The notes: generated from the sequence alone by a model not told the origin. 8,678 nucleotides of DNA from Terriglobales bacterium (GCA_019241735.1 JAFAWN010000171.1:1-8678), one strand, 5' to 3'. Counted from the first letter of the stretch, positions 1-8,017 are shown. Translations and numbers: made by a program.

Positions 1-808
1 CCTCAAGCCGCTGCAGAAATGCAGGCTGCAAGTAATCTGCCCGCTCTTTTTCGGGAACGATGGTCGATTTTGCCATCCAATCCGGCCAATCCCCCCACGG
101 ATCGAGCAAATCCAGCGCTTTGATGCGATCATCCACGCTGGCAGCGAGGATCGCAATGGTCGCTCCGGAGCCGTCCGCAAACATGCCAACGCGGTCCATG
201 TCGAGATCATGACGGCTGGTCAAATAGTTGAGGATCATCTGCACATCATGCGCGGAGTAGGAGAGCGCGGTGGGCAACTGGCTGACAAACCACTGTTTCA
301 GCGGCACATCGTGATACCGCTGCCCATTAAGGGCAGAAACAAAGCCTATGGCGGCGAAGCCGCGCTCAGTCAGGCGCCGGCAAAAATTATCATTGCGAAA
401 AATTGTGGCATCGGATGGATAGCTATAAAGATAGAGCACCACCGGGGGGTTTTTTACCCCGACCGGCTTTATGACATACAAATCAATCGGGTCCTCGGGG
501 CGCCACTGGACTTGCATGAACTCCCGGGTGAATTGAGCAGTCTGGTCGGTCTCCCCGATCAGCGGATCGGCTAACTCCAAAGTGCTGCCTTCCAGTGAAG
601 GGGTCGTCGGATTCTCGCTGTAAACGAATTCCTCCGGCAATGAGGATTTCTCCTTTTCATTTCCTGAAACCGCGGCCGGCCCGGGAGGCTGTTTGTCCTG
701 CGACTGAGCCGCTGGGGATTGCTGGCACCAGCCGATCTGCGCTGCCCACAGTAAAAATACAAACATTCCACTCATCACTCTAAGATTCTGTGGCCGCGTG
801 GCTCGCAT
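1..808 (-). CDS. Exported alpha/beta-hydrolase-like protein, N-terminal part (runs off left edge)
   Basis: The frame is open from ATG at 808 to the window edge, giving 269 residues; the C-terminus is missing. A GAGGAG ribosome site (814-819) lies 5 bases upstream, which fixes the start. Residues 1-28 look like a Sec signal peptide: three Arg, then a hydrophobic stretch FVFLLWAAQIG. C28 is preceded by Trp, so it is a poor lipobox. Residues 30-75 are a Pro/Gln/Ser-rich, probably unstructured linker. From about residue 95 the pattern fits an alpha/beta hydrolase: a central strand (PPVVLYLYSYP, 121-131), then a strand-turn-helix RVGMFADGSGATIAILAA (206-223) where the nucleophile elbow belongs, then an Asp/Trp-rich segment DPWGDWPDW (236-244). 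Strict GxSxG is absent: the nucleophile position appears to be Gly213, with Ser214 next to it. The later acid and His of a triad would lie off the edge. The substrate is unknown. It shares strand with the 923-3013 gene but is separated from it by a hairpin. The fold call is by pattern; activity is uncertain. Confidence 0.8.
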   Translation of the reverse strand, partial: MRATRPQNLRVMSGMFVFLLWAAQIGWCQQSPAAQSQDKQPPGPAAVSGNEKEKSSLPEEFVYSENPTTPSLEGSTLELADPLIGETDQTAQFTREFMQVQWRPEDPIDLYVIKPVGVKNPPVVLYLYSYPSDATIFRNDNFCRRLTERGFAAIGFVSALNGQRYHDVPLKQWFVSQLPTALSYSAHDVQMILNYLTSRHDLDMDRVGMFADGSGATIAILAASVDDRIKALDLLDPWGDWPDWMAKSTIVPEKERADYLQPAFLQRLE

Positions 809-860
809 CCGCACTCCTCACAACGGACTGAAAACTTCTTCCTTCGACTGCCGGTTTAAA

Positions 861-893
861 TGGAAGCAGGCTGCGACCGGCAGCCTGCTTCCA
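861..893 (-). terminator. Perfect 14-bp hairpin, probable intrinsic terminator of the 923-3013 gene
   Basis: Bases 861-874 and 880-893 are exact reverse complements, with a 5-base loop (875-879). Read on the minus strand, the hairpin starts 30 bases past the stop codon of the upstream gene. It is followed by a short T/A-rich run (TTTAAA) rather than a long U tract, so termination may be incomplete. The 52 bases left between it and the next ATG (808) are little room for a separate promoter. It could instead be an attenuating or transcript-stabilising stem within an operon. Confidence 0.7.
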
Positions 894-922
894 CTCTGTC
901 CATCCCAGGGTCCTAACCGAAC

Positions 923-3013
923 TCACTGCTGAGCGTGGGTTAGGCAATCCTGGTTAGCTTCGCCTGCTTCGTCAGTCCCAGTACCGTTGTTGGCGCTGAC
1001 GTCTTCGCAGGTGTTACCGGGTGCGTTGAGGTTGGCCACGATCAAGCCGCCCACGTCGCCCCCGACTTCAGCTGTGCCGCCGAGGCCGTTGTTTGCCTGA
1101 CCGTCGCTGTTGACGCCGGTGACCGCGAAATGCTCACGGTAAACCTGAAGCCCCGGATCGCTCCCGTTGCTGGTGGTGTAGGGGACGAAGTCTGGAACTG
1201 TCTTATCTACGTCGTTTTGCGCGTCTGCAATAAGCGTCTGCACATCTGGATAATGGGGATCATTGGGGTCAGCAACGGCCCGCAATATCGACCACGCGCG
1301 GTAGGTGCCATTTCGCAGGTTGGGATAGGAGGTGCCGCCGGTCCAGTAATTGCTGGCTGGGCAAGGGGCATTGCAAGTCGGGAGCTGCCCCGGTACCCCG
1401 GTCTGGCCCGGATCGCCTCCGTTGTAGCTGCTATAGAGTCCGTCAACGCCGTCCAATTGCAGGTAACCAAAGCTGGACGTTCCCGCAATCTTGGACACAT
1501 TGCCGAAGCTGAAGAATGCATATCCAATCGCATCGGATATTCCGTACACGCCGCTCTTGACTTCTTCTCCGGTGCCGATGGCGCGGTAACGGCTTCCGCC
1601 GCCAGCCACGCAAGCCTTGCCCAGAGGATTATCCGGTGCACCGTTAGTGGGCACGATGTTGGCCTCTTGCGAGTTGCTCGAGGCGCTTCCCGCTGCTTCC
1701 GGAGTGGTGTCTATGTTTTTCGGTCCACCGTAAATTCGGAATGTGGTGAACTCGGTGGTGTTCATGGTGCCGGAGAGTGGCTCCCGCAGAATAGGATTCA
1801 CCGCAAACGTGCAACCAGCGCCCGTACATGCCGGCGTTGGGGCAACGCACGTATGCGCTTTCTTGTCGTTAGGGTCGCAGGCGGAAGCGGGCCATCCGGT
1901 GGCGTAGGTCCCGGCAACGCTGTTGCCGGTGCCAGGCTGAGTAAAGGCGGGCGATGCACCGTCACACAGCTCGCCGCTGAACAGGCCATTGCCGGCCGCG
2001 ACGGTCTTTCCGGCCAGAGGAAACACATAAGTACGGCTGCCAGTGGAAGTAACACTCTTGATGTAAGCGTCAACCACGTTGGTGTACACGGGTGAGGACG
2101 ACGAAACGCCCTGACCCAAGCCTGACGCGTCAGTACGGTTGACCAGGAATAGGATTGGATCTGCCCCCACCGGGATTGTGGTTGAGCCTCGCACTTTCAA
2201 CCCCGAAATGGGATCGTTCCCACTCAGCGCAAACTGCACTGGGGTGGCGACGACAGTGCTGAAAAAACTCTTGATTGGATTCGTGCTGATTGGCTTTGGA
2301 CCATATCCCAAACCGCTTAAAGTACTAGTGAGCGTTCCGGCCGCGCGGTTATAAGCGAACAGCGCATCTTCAGGACGAATGTCGGTAAGACCGACGGTGA
2401 CGTTGGTCCCATTGAGAGCGTTGTAAACCCCAGCCGGCAAACCGTCGGCGTCGACATTATTGTCAGTGAAAAGCCCGGTAGGGCCATCCGCGATCAGATT
2501 CTGCCCCGGGTTCGATGCCGGACTGGCGCAAGGCTTGCTCGAACCGTTGCCTCCGGTGCAAAACGTGCTCGCGGCGAGAGCATAGGTACAACCTGTCGCC
2601 TTATTCGGCTGGGTAGCGAAGAAACAGCGGTCTCCAACCACCGAATCCACGCTAATATCGGTGTAGATATTCTTGATCGCGGGAGGGTTGACGGAATCGT
2701 CTTCATCCCAAACCACCCACAGGGAACCGGATTCGTCTGGAATGGTCTGGCCATTCTTGGTGCGGGCATCATGCAGGCCGGCGCAGTTTACACCACCGCA
2801 AGTTCCTTTTGCGGTGTAGTGCCAGCCCGACCAGCCGGGATTGGCTGAAACTTCAGCGTCGATGATGTCATTAGAGGCCGCAATCGCGGTCACTTGATAC
2901 AAAGCCGATGACCCGGCGCCCACGAAGTGCACAGTCTGTGCACTCGCGGCGGGGACCACCACGACGGTTGCGGCCAGCAAGAGCGCCGCGAACAGGGAGT
3001 TGTTTCTGGTCAT
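923..3013 (-). CDS. Large secreted PstS-like periplasmic-binding-fold protein (696 aa)
   Basis: ATG at 3013 is preceded by AGGAG (3022-3026) with an 8-base spacer; the stop is TGA at 923-925. Residues 1-25 form a clear Sec signal peptide ending ASA/Q, with no lipobox Cys, so the product is soluble in the periplasm or outside the cell. Motifs in order match phosphate-binding PstS-type proteins: VGAGSSALYQ (31-40) just after the signal; TDIRPEDA (210-217) like the 'D-x-G-A-S-D-A' segment; TTIPVGADPILFLVN (278-292) like the hydrophobic strand after it; REPLSGTMNTTEF (410-422) like the R-x-x-SGT-x-x-x-F ligand loop; SDAIGYAFFSFGNV (493-506) like 'GAIGY'; and YPNLRNGTY (563-571) like the closing 'YP' strand. 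PstS proteins are roughly 320-370 residues, so this one carries large insertions (about 130-200 and 340-405) and a Gly/Asn-rich tail of about 100 residues. Sixteen Cys suggest disulfides. No ABC permease or ATPase is visible nearby. The fold is inferred from motifs, and the ligand is unknown. Confidence 0.85.
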   Translation of the reverse strand: MTRNNSLFAALLLAATVVVVPAASAQTVHFVGAGSSALYQVTAIAASNDIIDAEVSANPGWSGWHYTAKGTCGGVNCAGLHDARTKNGQTIPDESGSLWVVWDEDDSVNPPAIKNIYTDISVDSVVGDRCFFATQPNKATGCTYALAASTFCTGGNGSSKPCASPASNPGQNLIADGPTGLFTDNNVDADGLPAGVYNALNGTNVTVGLTDIRPEDALFAYNRAAGTLTSTLSGLGYGPKPISTNPIKSFFSTVVATPVQFALSGNDPISGLKVRGSTTIPVGADPILFLVNRTDASGLGQGVSSSSPVYTNVVDAYIKSVTSTGSRTYVFPLAGKTVAAGNGLFSGELCDGASPAFTQPGTGNSVAGTYATGWPASACDPNDKKAHTCVAPTPACTGAGCTFAVNPILREPLSGTMNTTEFTTFRIYGGPKNIDTTPEAAGSASSNSQEANIVPTNGAPDNPLGKACVAGGGSRYRAIGTGEEVKSGVYGISDAIGYAFFSFGNVSKIAGTSSFGYLQLDGVDGLYSSYNGGDPGQTGVPGQLPTCNAPCPASNYWTGGTSYPNLRNGTYRAWSILRAVADPNDPHYPDVQTLIADAQNDVDKTVPDFVPYTTSNGSDPGLQVYREHFAVTGVNSDGQANNGLGGTAEVGGDVGGLIVANLNAPGNTCEDVSANNGTGTDEAGEANQDCLTHAQQ

Positions 3014-3268
3014 CTGTCAGTCTCCTGAAAATTGTTGAATGCGGTGAAAGGGAATCCCCCGGTTGCGGCCATGCAGGCGAAGCTGCACGCCAGAAATGCG
3101 ACGGACGAGAACTCGAGCGTTTAGGGCTCAGCGAAAGTTTGTTGATCGTTTCTCAGCCGAACGAGTTAACAAGCTAACGTGTGGAACTATCGTCCAAGGG
3201 TGTTACCCGATAATGACGGCAGTATTAAACTCAGGTAAATTTCTGCCCTCCGCAGCCCGATTTGTGAA

Positions 3269-3293
3269 GTCGCCATCCCTGGCCCCTGGCGAC
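3269..3293. repeat. 7-bp inverted repeat (GTCGCCA/TGGCGAC) in the divergent region
   Basis: GTCGCCA (3269-3275) is exactly reverse complementary to TGGCGAC (3287-3293), with an 11-base spacer. Lying between two divergent genes, upstream of the weak candidate promoters on either strand, it could be an operator for a dimeric regulator or an RNA hairpin. A 7-bp match at this spacing can also occur by chance. Confidence 0.35.
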
Positions 3294-3457
3294 GGCAAAG
3301 TTGTAACTCGAAATTAACCTGCCCGTCATCCCAACGTAACAATGTGCATGTAAGTATTTGAGTCTCATTTCGCATCCGCGTTCCCGCGCCTTGGCTGAGT
3401 GGCTCCGGTTTGTGCATTCAAGGGTCGCGTGCCGGACAAAGCTAGCGTGAATACTCA

Positions 3458-3464
3458 GGGAGGT
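3458..3464 (+). promoter_or_regulatory. Shine-Dalgarno site that decides the GTG start of the receptor gene
   Basis: GGGAGGT at 3458-3464 is a strong ribosome site 8 bases before GTG at 3473. An in-frame TAA at 3464-3466 rules out any start further upstream. The first internal Met is residue 73, beyond the signal peptide, so the GTG start is well supported. Confidence 0.8.
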
Positions 3465-3472
3465 AAGGGTTC

Positions 3473-6400
3473 GTGTCAGGCCTTCGAGTTCTAGTGTGTC
3501 TGCTCCTCTTAGGTGGTGGCATACCTGAGGGAGCTTTCTCCCAGCAAAATCCACCAGAGATAGACTCGGCCGCGCAATCGGCGAATGGAGCTGCCTCCTC
3601 AATCAACGGGGCGATTACCGGCGCGGTGAGGGATCAATCCGGCGGGCCGGTGCCAGGTGCCACCGTCAGTGTTCTCAGTCAATCGGGAATGACCCAAAGC
3701 ACAACCGCCGACGATCAGGGTCTTTATGCCTTGACGGATTTAAATGCCGGCTCTTACACCCTGTCAGTTGCGGTATCCGGAGCAAAAATTTTCGAGACTA
3801 CCGTGGCACTCAATGCTGGACAGGTGGTTACGATGGATGTTTCCGGTCCGGTCGGAACCGGTGAGCAGGCTACGGGGCCAGCTACCCCGCAGGCAGGTCA
3901 AACGGGTGCGCCTATTGTCGGACCGCAACTGGTTCCGGCCGCGCCGGCTTTGCCCGCTCCTCCGCCCGGCGCCATTGCCCCTCGAACCGTCGTGGCGCAA
4001 ACCGCCGTGGTTCCATCTCCGGGAGCGAACGATGCCGTGATCTCAGGTTCTGTCAGTGATCAGAGCGGCGCAGTTGTGGTGGGGGCCACAATCACCATCA
4101 GCAACAGTTCCGGAGTCAGGCTCACCACGGTTTCCGATGAAAAAGGAAACTATTACATAGCAAATTTGCCGCCTGGAACCTACACGCTGACGATCTCGGC
4201 GTCTGGGTTTAAGGAATTCCACGCCAGTGACTTGACGGTTGCGGGGGGCCAGAGCATTCCTCTGGATGCGCCGCTTGAACTTGCTGGCACAAAAACTGAA
4301 GTCAACGTGCAGGCAGGCAGCGCTGCTCAGGTAGAGACAGAAACTGCCCAACTCGCGGGGACCATTACGCAGCAGGAGGTCGTCAAACTTCAGCTCAATG
4401 GCCGCAACTTTACCCAACTGATCGCCCTTACTCCGGGAGTCAGTAATCAGACGGGGCAGGATGAAGCCAAGGTCGGCGTAACTGGAAGTGTGAAGTACAG
4501 CGTCAATGGCGGCCGCGTGGAATACAACACCTTCGAGGTGGACGGCAGCGACGTTTTAAATACCGGGCTAAACGGCGCGGAAAGTACCCTGGTTGTTTAT
4601 CCCAGCCTGGATGCGATTCAGGAGGTCAAGGTCCTGACTTCGAATTATGGCGCCATGTACGGGCGTACAGCATCGGGAACGGTGCTGGTGACAACCAAAT
4701 CAGGGACCAAAGACTTTCACGGAGATGCGTACGAGTTTTTTCGCAATGAGTTTTTCAATGCGCGAAACTACTTCGACCAGACGTTAAAAGCTCCCAAGTA
4801 TCGCAGGAACGATTTCGGGTTCACGATTGGAGGCCCCCTCTACATACCGGAGCACTACAACACAAAAAAGGACAAGACGTTCGTTTTCTGGTCAGAAGAA
4901 GTGCGGCTGGAACAGTCACCTAGCGACCAGTTTCCGGACTTTAACCGGGCCGTGCCTACGGTCGCCGAGCGCGCAGGGGACTTCAGCGATGTCTGCCCGC
5001 CGCTAAGTGTTTATGGAGGTCTTGAATCCTCTACGTTTTCACGCGCGCAGTACCCCGATTGTCCGGCGCAAAGCATTTCGAGCAACGGTTTATATATCGG
5101 ATTCCTGAATAACCGGATCTATCAGCAAAATATCAACGGCGGCATTTTTCAACCGGGATTTTCAATTGATGCGAACGCGCAGGCCATTCTCAATCAGAAT
5201 CTCATCCCCCTCCCTAACTCCGCTTTTGGTTGCAATTCCAGCCTGGTGGGGAAAATTGACCCCGAAACCGGTCAACTGATCGTCCCCTGCTATGACGCTG
5301 TAATTTCCGAGCCTACCTATTGGCGCGAAGAACTGTTTCGCATCGACCACAATATCAACTCAAAGTTGCAGGCATCGTTCCGCTACATTCACGATGCGTG
5401 GGACACAACCACCCCAACTCCCCAATGGCCATTTGTGCAGGACAGTTTTCCCACAGTACAAAATCGCTTTCTGGGACCCGGCATTGACCTGGTCGCGCGC
5501 CTGACCCATACCATCTCACCCACCATGTTGAACGTGCTGGTCGCCAGCTACGCTGATTCCGACATCACCCTGGCTGATGTTAACGGCCCCGGTGGCGCGA
5601 ACTTCCAGCGGCCTCCGTGTTTGAACGGAAATTCCCCGTGCCTCGCTGCCGACGGCACCACTCCCGGCAACATGGGTTTTCTATTCAACAATGGTTTTGG
5701 CGGGAAAGTAACCGGGGTGGTGATCGGGGGTAATAATGCGGAATATGGCGGCGCCGGGTTCGTAGCGGACCCATCTTATATGCCGTGGCGTCACACCAGT
5801 CCCACCTACAGTTTCCGTGATGATTTGAGTAAAGTCATCGGCAAACATACGTTGCAGTTTGGTATGCAATACCTGATCTCGCAGAAAAATGAAACGAATG
5901 GCGCGATTGGGGCGGCCACCGGCGACCTTCAAGGCTTACTTACTTTTGATAATACTTCGCGCGCGATCACCGGAAATGCCTTCGCCAATTTTCTTTGGAA
6001 TCCCGGGCCAGCAGCGCTGTTTGAGCAAATTCGCAGCTTTACTCAAGACAGTGCGCAGCAGAAGTATTACAACCGTTACCAAATCGGCGAGCCGTATGTT
6101 CAGGATGACTGGCGGGTCACTTCCCGCTTTACAGTGAACCTGGGCTTGCGCCTTAGTCTCTTCGGCACTTATCACGAAAAATACCTTCATGAATCCAACT
6201 GGACGCCATCGGCCTACAGCCCTTTGCTGGCCGCCCAGTTACACATTGACCAGAACACTGGTCAACTCGACGCTGGGGGCAACCCTAATGGCACTCAGCC
6301 CATTCCCCTCAACCCTGCGAATCTCGACCCGCGCATCACCAATGGGTTGGTGTTGTGCGGGAAGAATGGCGTCCCCGCGGCGTGCATGACGGGGCACGTA

Positions 6401-7945
6401 TTCAATCCTGCTCCGCGTATCGGGTTCGCCTGGGACCCGCAGGGCAATGGCAAGACTTCAATTCGCGCCGGGTACGGAATTTTCTTCGAGCATGGGACTG
6501 GGAACGAAGCCAATACCGGATCGTTAGAGGCCAGTCCACCCTACGTGCTCAGCGCGACCCAACAGTTTCCCTACAATTACACATGCCTCGGTGAAATCGC
6601 CGCCGTGAACGGAGGGAACTGCAACGGTGCGGTCCCCGGCGCATTTCCCCTGAATGTGACCTCCATACCAACCCGTGCGGTCTGGCCTTACGCGCAGCAA
6701 TGGAGTTTGAGCGTACAACGCGAACTCCCCCGGAATATGGTCGCCACATTCGCTTACGTGGGCAGCAAAGGCACGCATTTGACGGTCGAGCGTCAGCTCA
6801 ATCAGCTGCATCCGCTGCCGTCCGCGCTGAACCCCTACGGACCCAATGAGCCGATCATTCCCGCAGCGGAGTGCAATAGTGTCGCCGCAACTGGATCTTT
6901 CATTTTGCAGAATGGCACGACAATTTCTCCCTCTGATCCTGCATTTCTTAACATGGAAGCAGCATGTACCGGATTCCCAGCGATCCCCGATGTAAATACG
7001 CTGCGGTCCTACATCGGTTTTGGGCAAATTTATTCATTACAAAATGTCGCGAACTCCGCCTATAACGCTTTTCAGTCGACTCTGCGCCGGACGCACGGAC
7101 CGCTCACACTGGGCGTTTCCTATACCTACAGCCACTCTATCGATGATGCCTCAGACCGTTCTGACACCACATTGGTAGATTCCTACGATCTGCGAACAAA
7201 TCGAGCGAGTTCGAACTTCGATCAGCGTCACCTGCTGAACGTGAGTTACGTTTATCAAGTCCCGGCATTCACCAGATGGATTTCGCATTTGGACGAGGCC
7301 AGCGATAAACCTGTTGCAGACATTTCCCAACCCGAAAACCCCTCTGCCCTTGCCCGGGCTTTGGGAGCAGGCTGGGAAATTTCAGGAATCACCGCCTTCC
7401 AGTCCGGGACCCCGTTCAGTGTGATCAGTGCGGCGAGCAACACTGGTATTGGAGTTCCCGACAACGCCGGCGTCGCCAACGGAATTGGCGCAGGCTCTTA
7501 TCCGGACGTGGTAGGGGATCCGCATGCGCGCCCACCTGTGGGAGGAAATAATTCGCAGAGCATTGGGCCATTACTTCTGAATCCCAACGCATTTGCCGCT
7601 CCGCGAGGCCTTACCTTCGGCGATGCCGGCCGCAATTTCCTCAATAATCCCAGCCGGTTAAATTTTGACGTGGCGTTGCTCAAGCACTTCGTTCCGCACG
7701 AAGGCACGCAGTTGGAGTTCCGCGTCGAAGCATTTAATGTGATGAACCACACCGAATTCCGCATCTACGATTCCAACCTCGGCAATACCGGCAGCAACGT
7801 CATCAGTTGCTATGCCGGCCCTAATAACACCGCCGGCTTCGCTTTCCAGGGGGGACCAAGTTGCCTGGCTGGAAGCTCATTCCTTCACCCAGTCAATGCC
7901 CACCGTCCGCGCACGTTGCAGATGGCGATGAAGTTCAGCTTTTAA
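3473..7945 (+). CDS. Oar-type TonB-dependent outer-membrane receptor with two N-terminal carboxypeptidase-regulatory-like domains
   Basis: The gene is intact, 1490 residues, GTG start to TAA. Residues 1-23 are a signal peptide (LVCLLLLGGG core, cleavage near AFS/QQ). Two CarboxypepD_reg-like beta-sandwich domains follow, at about 46-123 and 187-275; both contain DQSG-x(3)-V-x-GAT near the start and a G-x-Y ... GSYTL or GTYTL core. They are joined by an Ala/Pro/Gly/Gln-rich linker (124-186). The plug domain spans about 283-411 and has the landmarks LQLNGRNFTQLIALTPGV, YNTFEVDGSD and NYGAMYGRTASG. The rest is the beta-barrel with large loops, closing with FRVEAFNVMNHTEFR (1416-1430) and a C-terminal strand ending in Phe (MKFSF), the usual outer-membrane assembly signal. 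Members of this acidobacterial/Oar family are usually about 1000-1250 residues, so this one is long. In general such proteins bind large substrates at the surface and import them using TonB-ExbBD energy. The ligand here is unknown (glycan, peptide and siderophore are all possible), and I see no clear TonB box. Confidence 0.95.
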   Translation: MSGLRVLVCLLLLGGGIPEGAFSQQNPPEIDSAAQSANGAASSINGAITGAVRDQSGGPVPGATVSVLSQSGMTQSTTADDQGLYALTDLNAGSYTLSVAVSGAKIFETTVALNAGQVVTMDVSGPVGTGEQATGPATPQAGQTGAPIVGPQLVPAAPALPAPPPGAIAPRTVVAQTAVVPSPGANDAVISGSVSDQSGAVVVGATITISNSSGVRLTTVSDEKGNYYIANLPPGTYTLTISASGFKEFHASDLTVAGGQSIPLDAPLELAGTKTEVNVQAGSAAQVETETAQLAGTITQQEVVKLQLNGRNFTQLIALTPGVSNQTGQDEAKVGVTGSVKYSVNGGRVEYNTFEVDGSDVLNTGLNGAESTLVVYPSLDAIQEVKVLTSNYGAMYGRTASGTVLVTTKSGTKDFHGDAYEFFRNEFFNARNYFDQTLKAPKYRRNDFGFTIGGPLYIPEHYNTKKDKTFVFWSEEVRLEQSPSDQFPDFNRAVPTVAERAGDFSDVCPPLSVYGGLESSTFSRAQYPDCPAQSISSNGLYIGFLNNRIYQQNINGGIFQPGFSIDANAQAILNQNLIPLPNSAFGCNSSLVGKIDPETGQLIVPCYDAVISEPTYWREELFRIDHNINSKLQASFRYIHDAWDTTTPTPQWPFVQDSFPTVQNRFLGPGIDLVARLTHTISPTMLNVLVASYADSDITLADVNGPGGANFQRPPCLNGNSPCLAADGTTPGNMGFLFNNGFGGKVTGVVIGGNNAEYGGAGFVADPSYMPWRHTSPTYSFRDDLSKVIGKHTLQFGMQYLISQKNETNGAIGAATGDLQGLLTFDNTSRAITGNAFANFLWNPGPAALFEQIRSFTQDSAQQKYYNRYQIGEPYVQDDWRVTSRFTVNLGLRLSLFGTYHEKYLHESNWTPSAYSPLLAAQLHIDQNTGQLDAGGNPNGTQPIPLNPANLDPRITNGLVLCGKNGVPAACMTGHVFNPAPRIGFAWDPQGNGKTSIRAGYGIFFEHGTGNEANTGSLEASPPYVLSATQQFPYNYTCLGEIAAVNGGNCNGAVPGAFPLNVTSIPTRAVWPYAQQWSLSVQRELPRNMVATFAYVGSKGTHLTVERQLNQLHPLPSALNPYGPNEPIIPAAECNSVAATGSFILQNGTTISPSDPAFLNMEAACTGFPAIPDVNTLRSYIGFGQIYSLQNVANSAYNAFQSTLRRTHGPLTLGVSYTYSHSIDDASDRSDTTLVDSYDLRTNRASSNFDQRHLLNVSYVYQVPAFTRWISHLDEASDKPVADISQPENPSALARALGAGWEISGITAFQSGTPFSVISAASNTGIGVPDNAGVANGIGAGSYPDVVGDPHARPPVGGNNSQSIGPLLLNPNAFAAPRGLTFGDAGRNFLNNPSRLNFDVALLKHFVPHEGTQLEFRVEAFNVMNHTEFRIYDSNLGNTGSNVISCYAGPNNTAGFAFQGGPSCLAGSSFLHPVNAHRPRTLQMAMKFSF

Positions 7946-7952
7946 TCCGGAC

Positions 7953-8015
7953 GGGTTCCGAACCCTGAAATTTACAGAACGGCGCGAAAGAGATTTCGCT
8001 TCCCGCTGGTGGGAA
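7953..8015. terminator. Cluster of small hairpins between convergent genes, possible two-way terminator
   Basis: The 72 bases between the receptor stop and the stop of the next, opposing gene contain three short stems: GGGTT/AACCC (7953-7957 with 7961-7965), GCGAAA/TTTCGC (7984-7989 with 7994-7999) and TTCCC/GGGAA (8000-8004 with 8011-8015). None has a long T tract on either strand. The convergent layout calls for termination here, but the individual stems are weak. Confidence 0.35.
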
Positions 8016-8017
8016 TG

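Larger units (their letters stand above)
3014..3472. other. Divergent intergenic region with the promoters of both flanking genes
   Basis: These 459 bases separate the starts of the minus-strand PstS-like gene and the plus-strand receptor gene, so both promoters should lie here. I see no strong sigma-70 pair. A weak minus-strand candidate is TTTACC (3234-3239) and CATTAT (3210-3215), 18 bases apart, 4 of 6 matches each, which would leave a leader of about 190 bases. For the receptor, TTAACC (3314-3319) with TAACAA (3337-3342) is weaker still. An inverted repeat lies at 3269-3293 and a 5-bp stem at 3072-3087. Small open frames here show no ribosome site or recognisable protein. Confidence 0.6.

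Noticed and set aside
24..28. (Residues 24-28 of the hydrolase, QIGWC) a possible lipobox
   Set aside because: Trp directly before Cys is not accepted by lipoprotein signal peptidase. A plain Sec signal peptide is more likely. Its bases lie at 725-739 on the minus strand.
209..574. A 121-codon plus-strand open frame
   Set aside because: It is antisense to the hydrolase-like gene, whose frame has a signal peptide, a ribosome site and fold motifs. This one has none.
1130..2095. A 321-codon open frame on the plus strand inside the PstS-like gene
   Set aside because: It lies wholly antisense to a well-supported secreted protein, has no ribosome site and no recognisable motif, and has the Arg/Gly/Ala-rich make-up of a shadow frame.
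3063..3317. Small plus-strand open frames in the divergent intergenic region
   Set aside because: I see no good ribosome site ahead of them, and the composition is not protein-like.
3231..3602. A 123-codon minus-strand open frame overlapping the receptor start
   Set aside because: It overlaps the signal-peptide region of the receptor and its ribosome site, and its translation has no recognisable domain.
7953..7965. A GGGTTCCGAACCC palindrome resembling a tRNA T-arm or an attachment site
   Set aside because: The loop does not fit the T-loop consensus, and no acceptor, D or anticodon arms lie around it. No integrase or tRNA is present.
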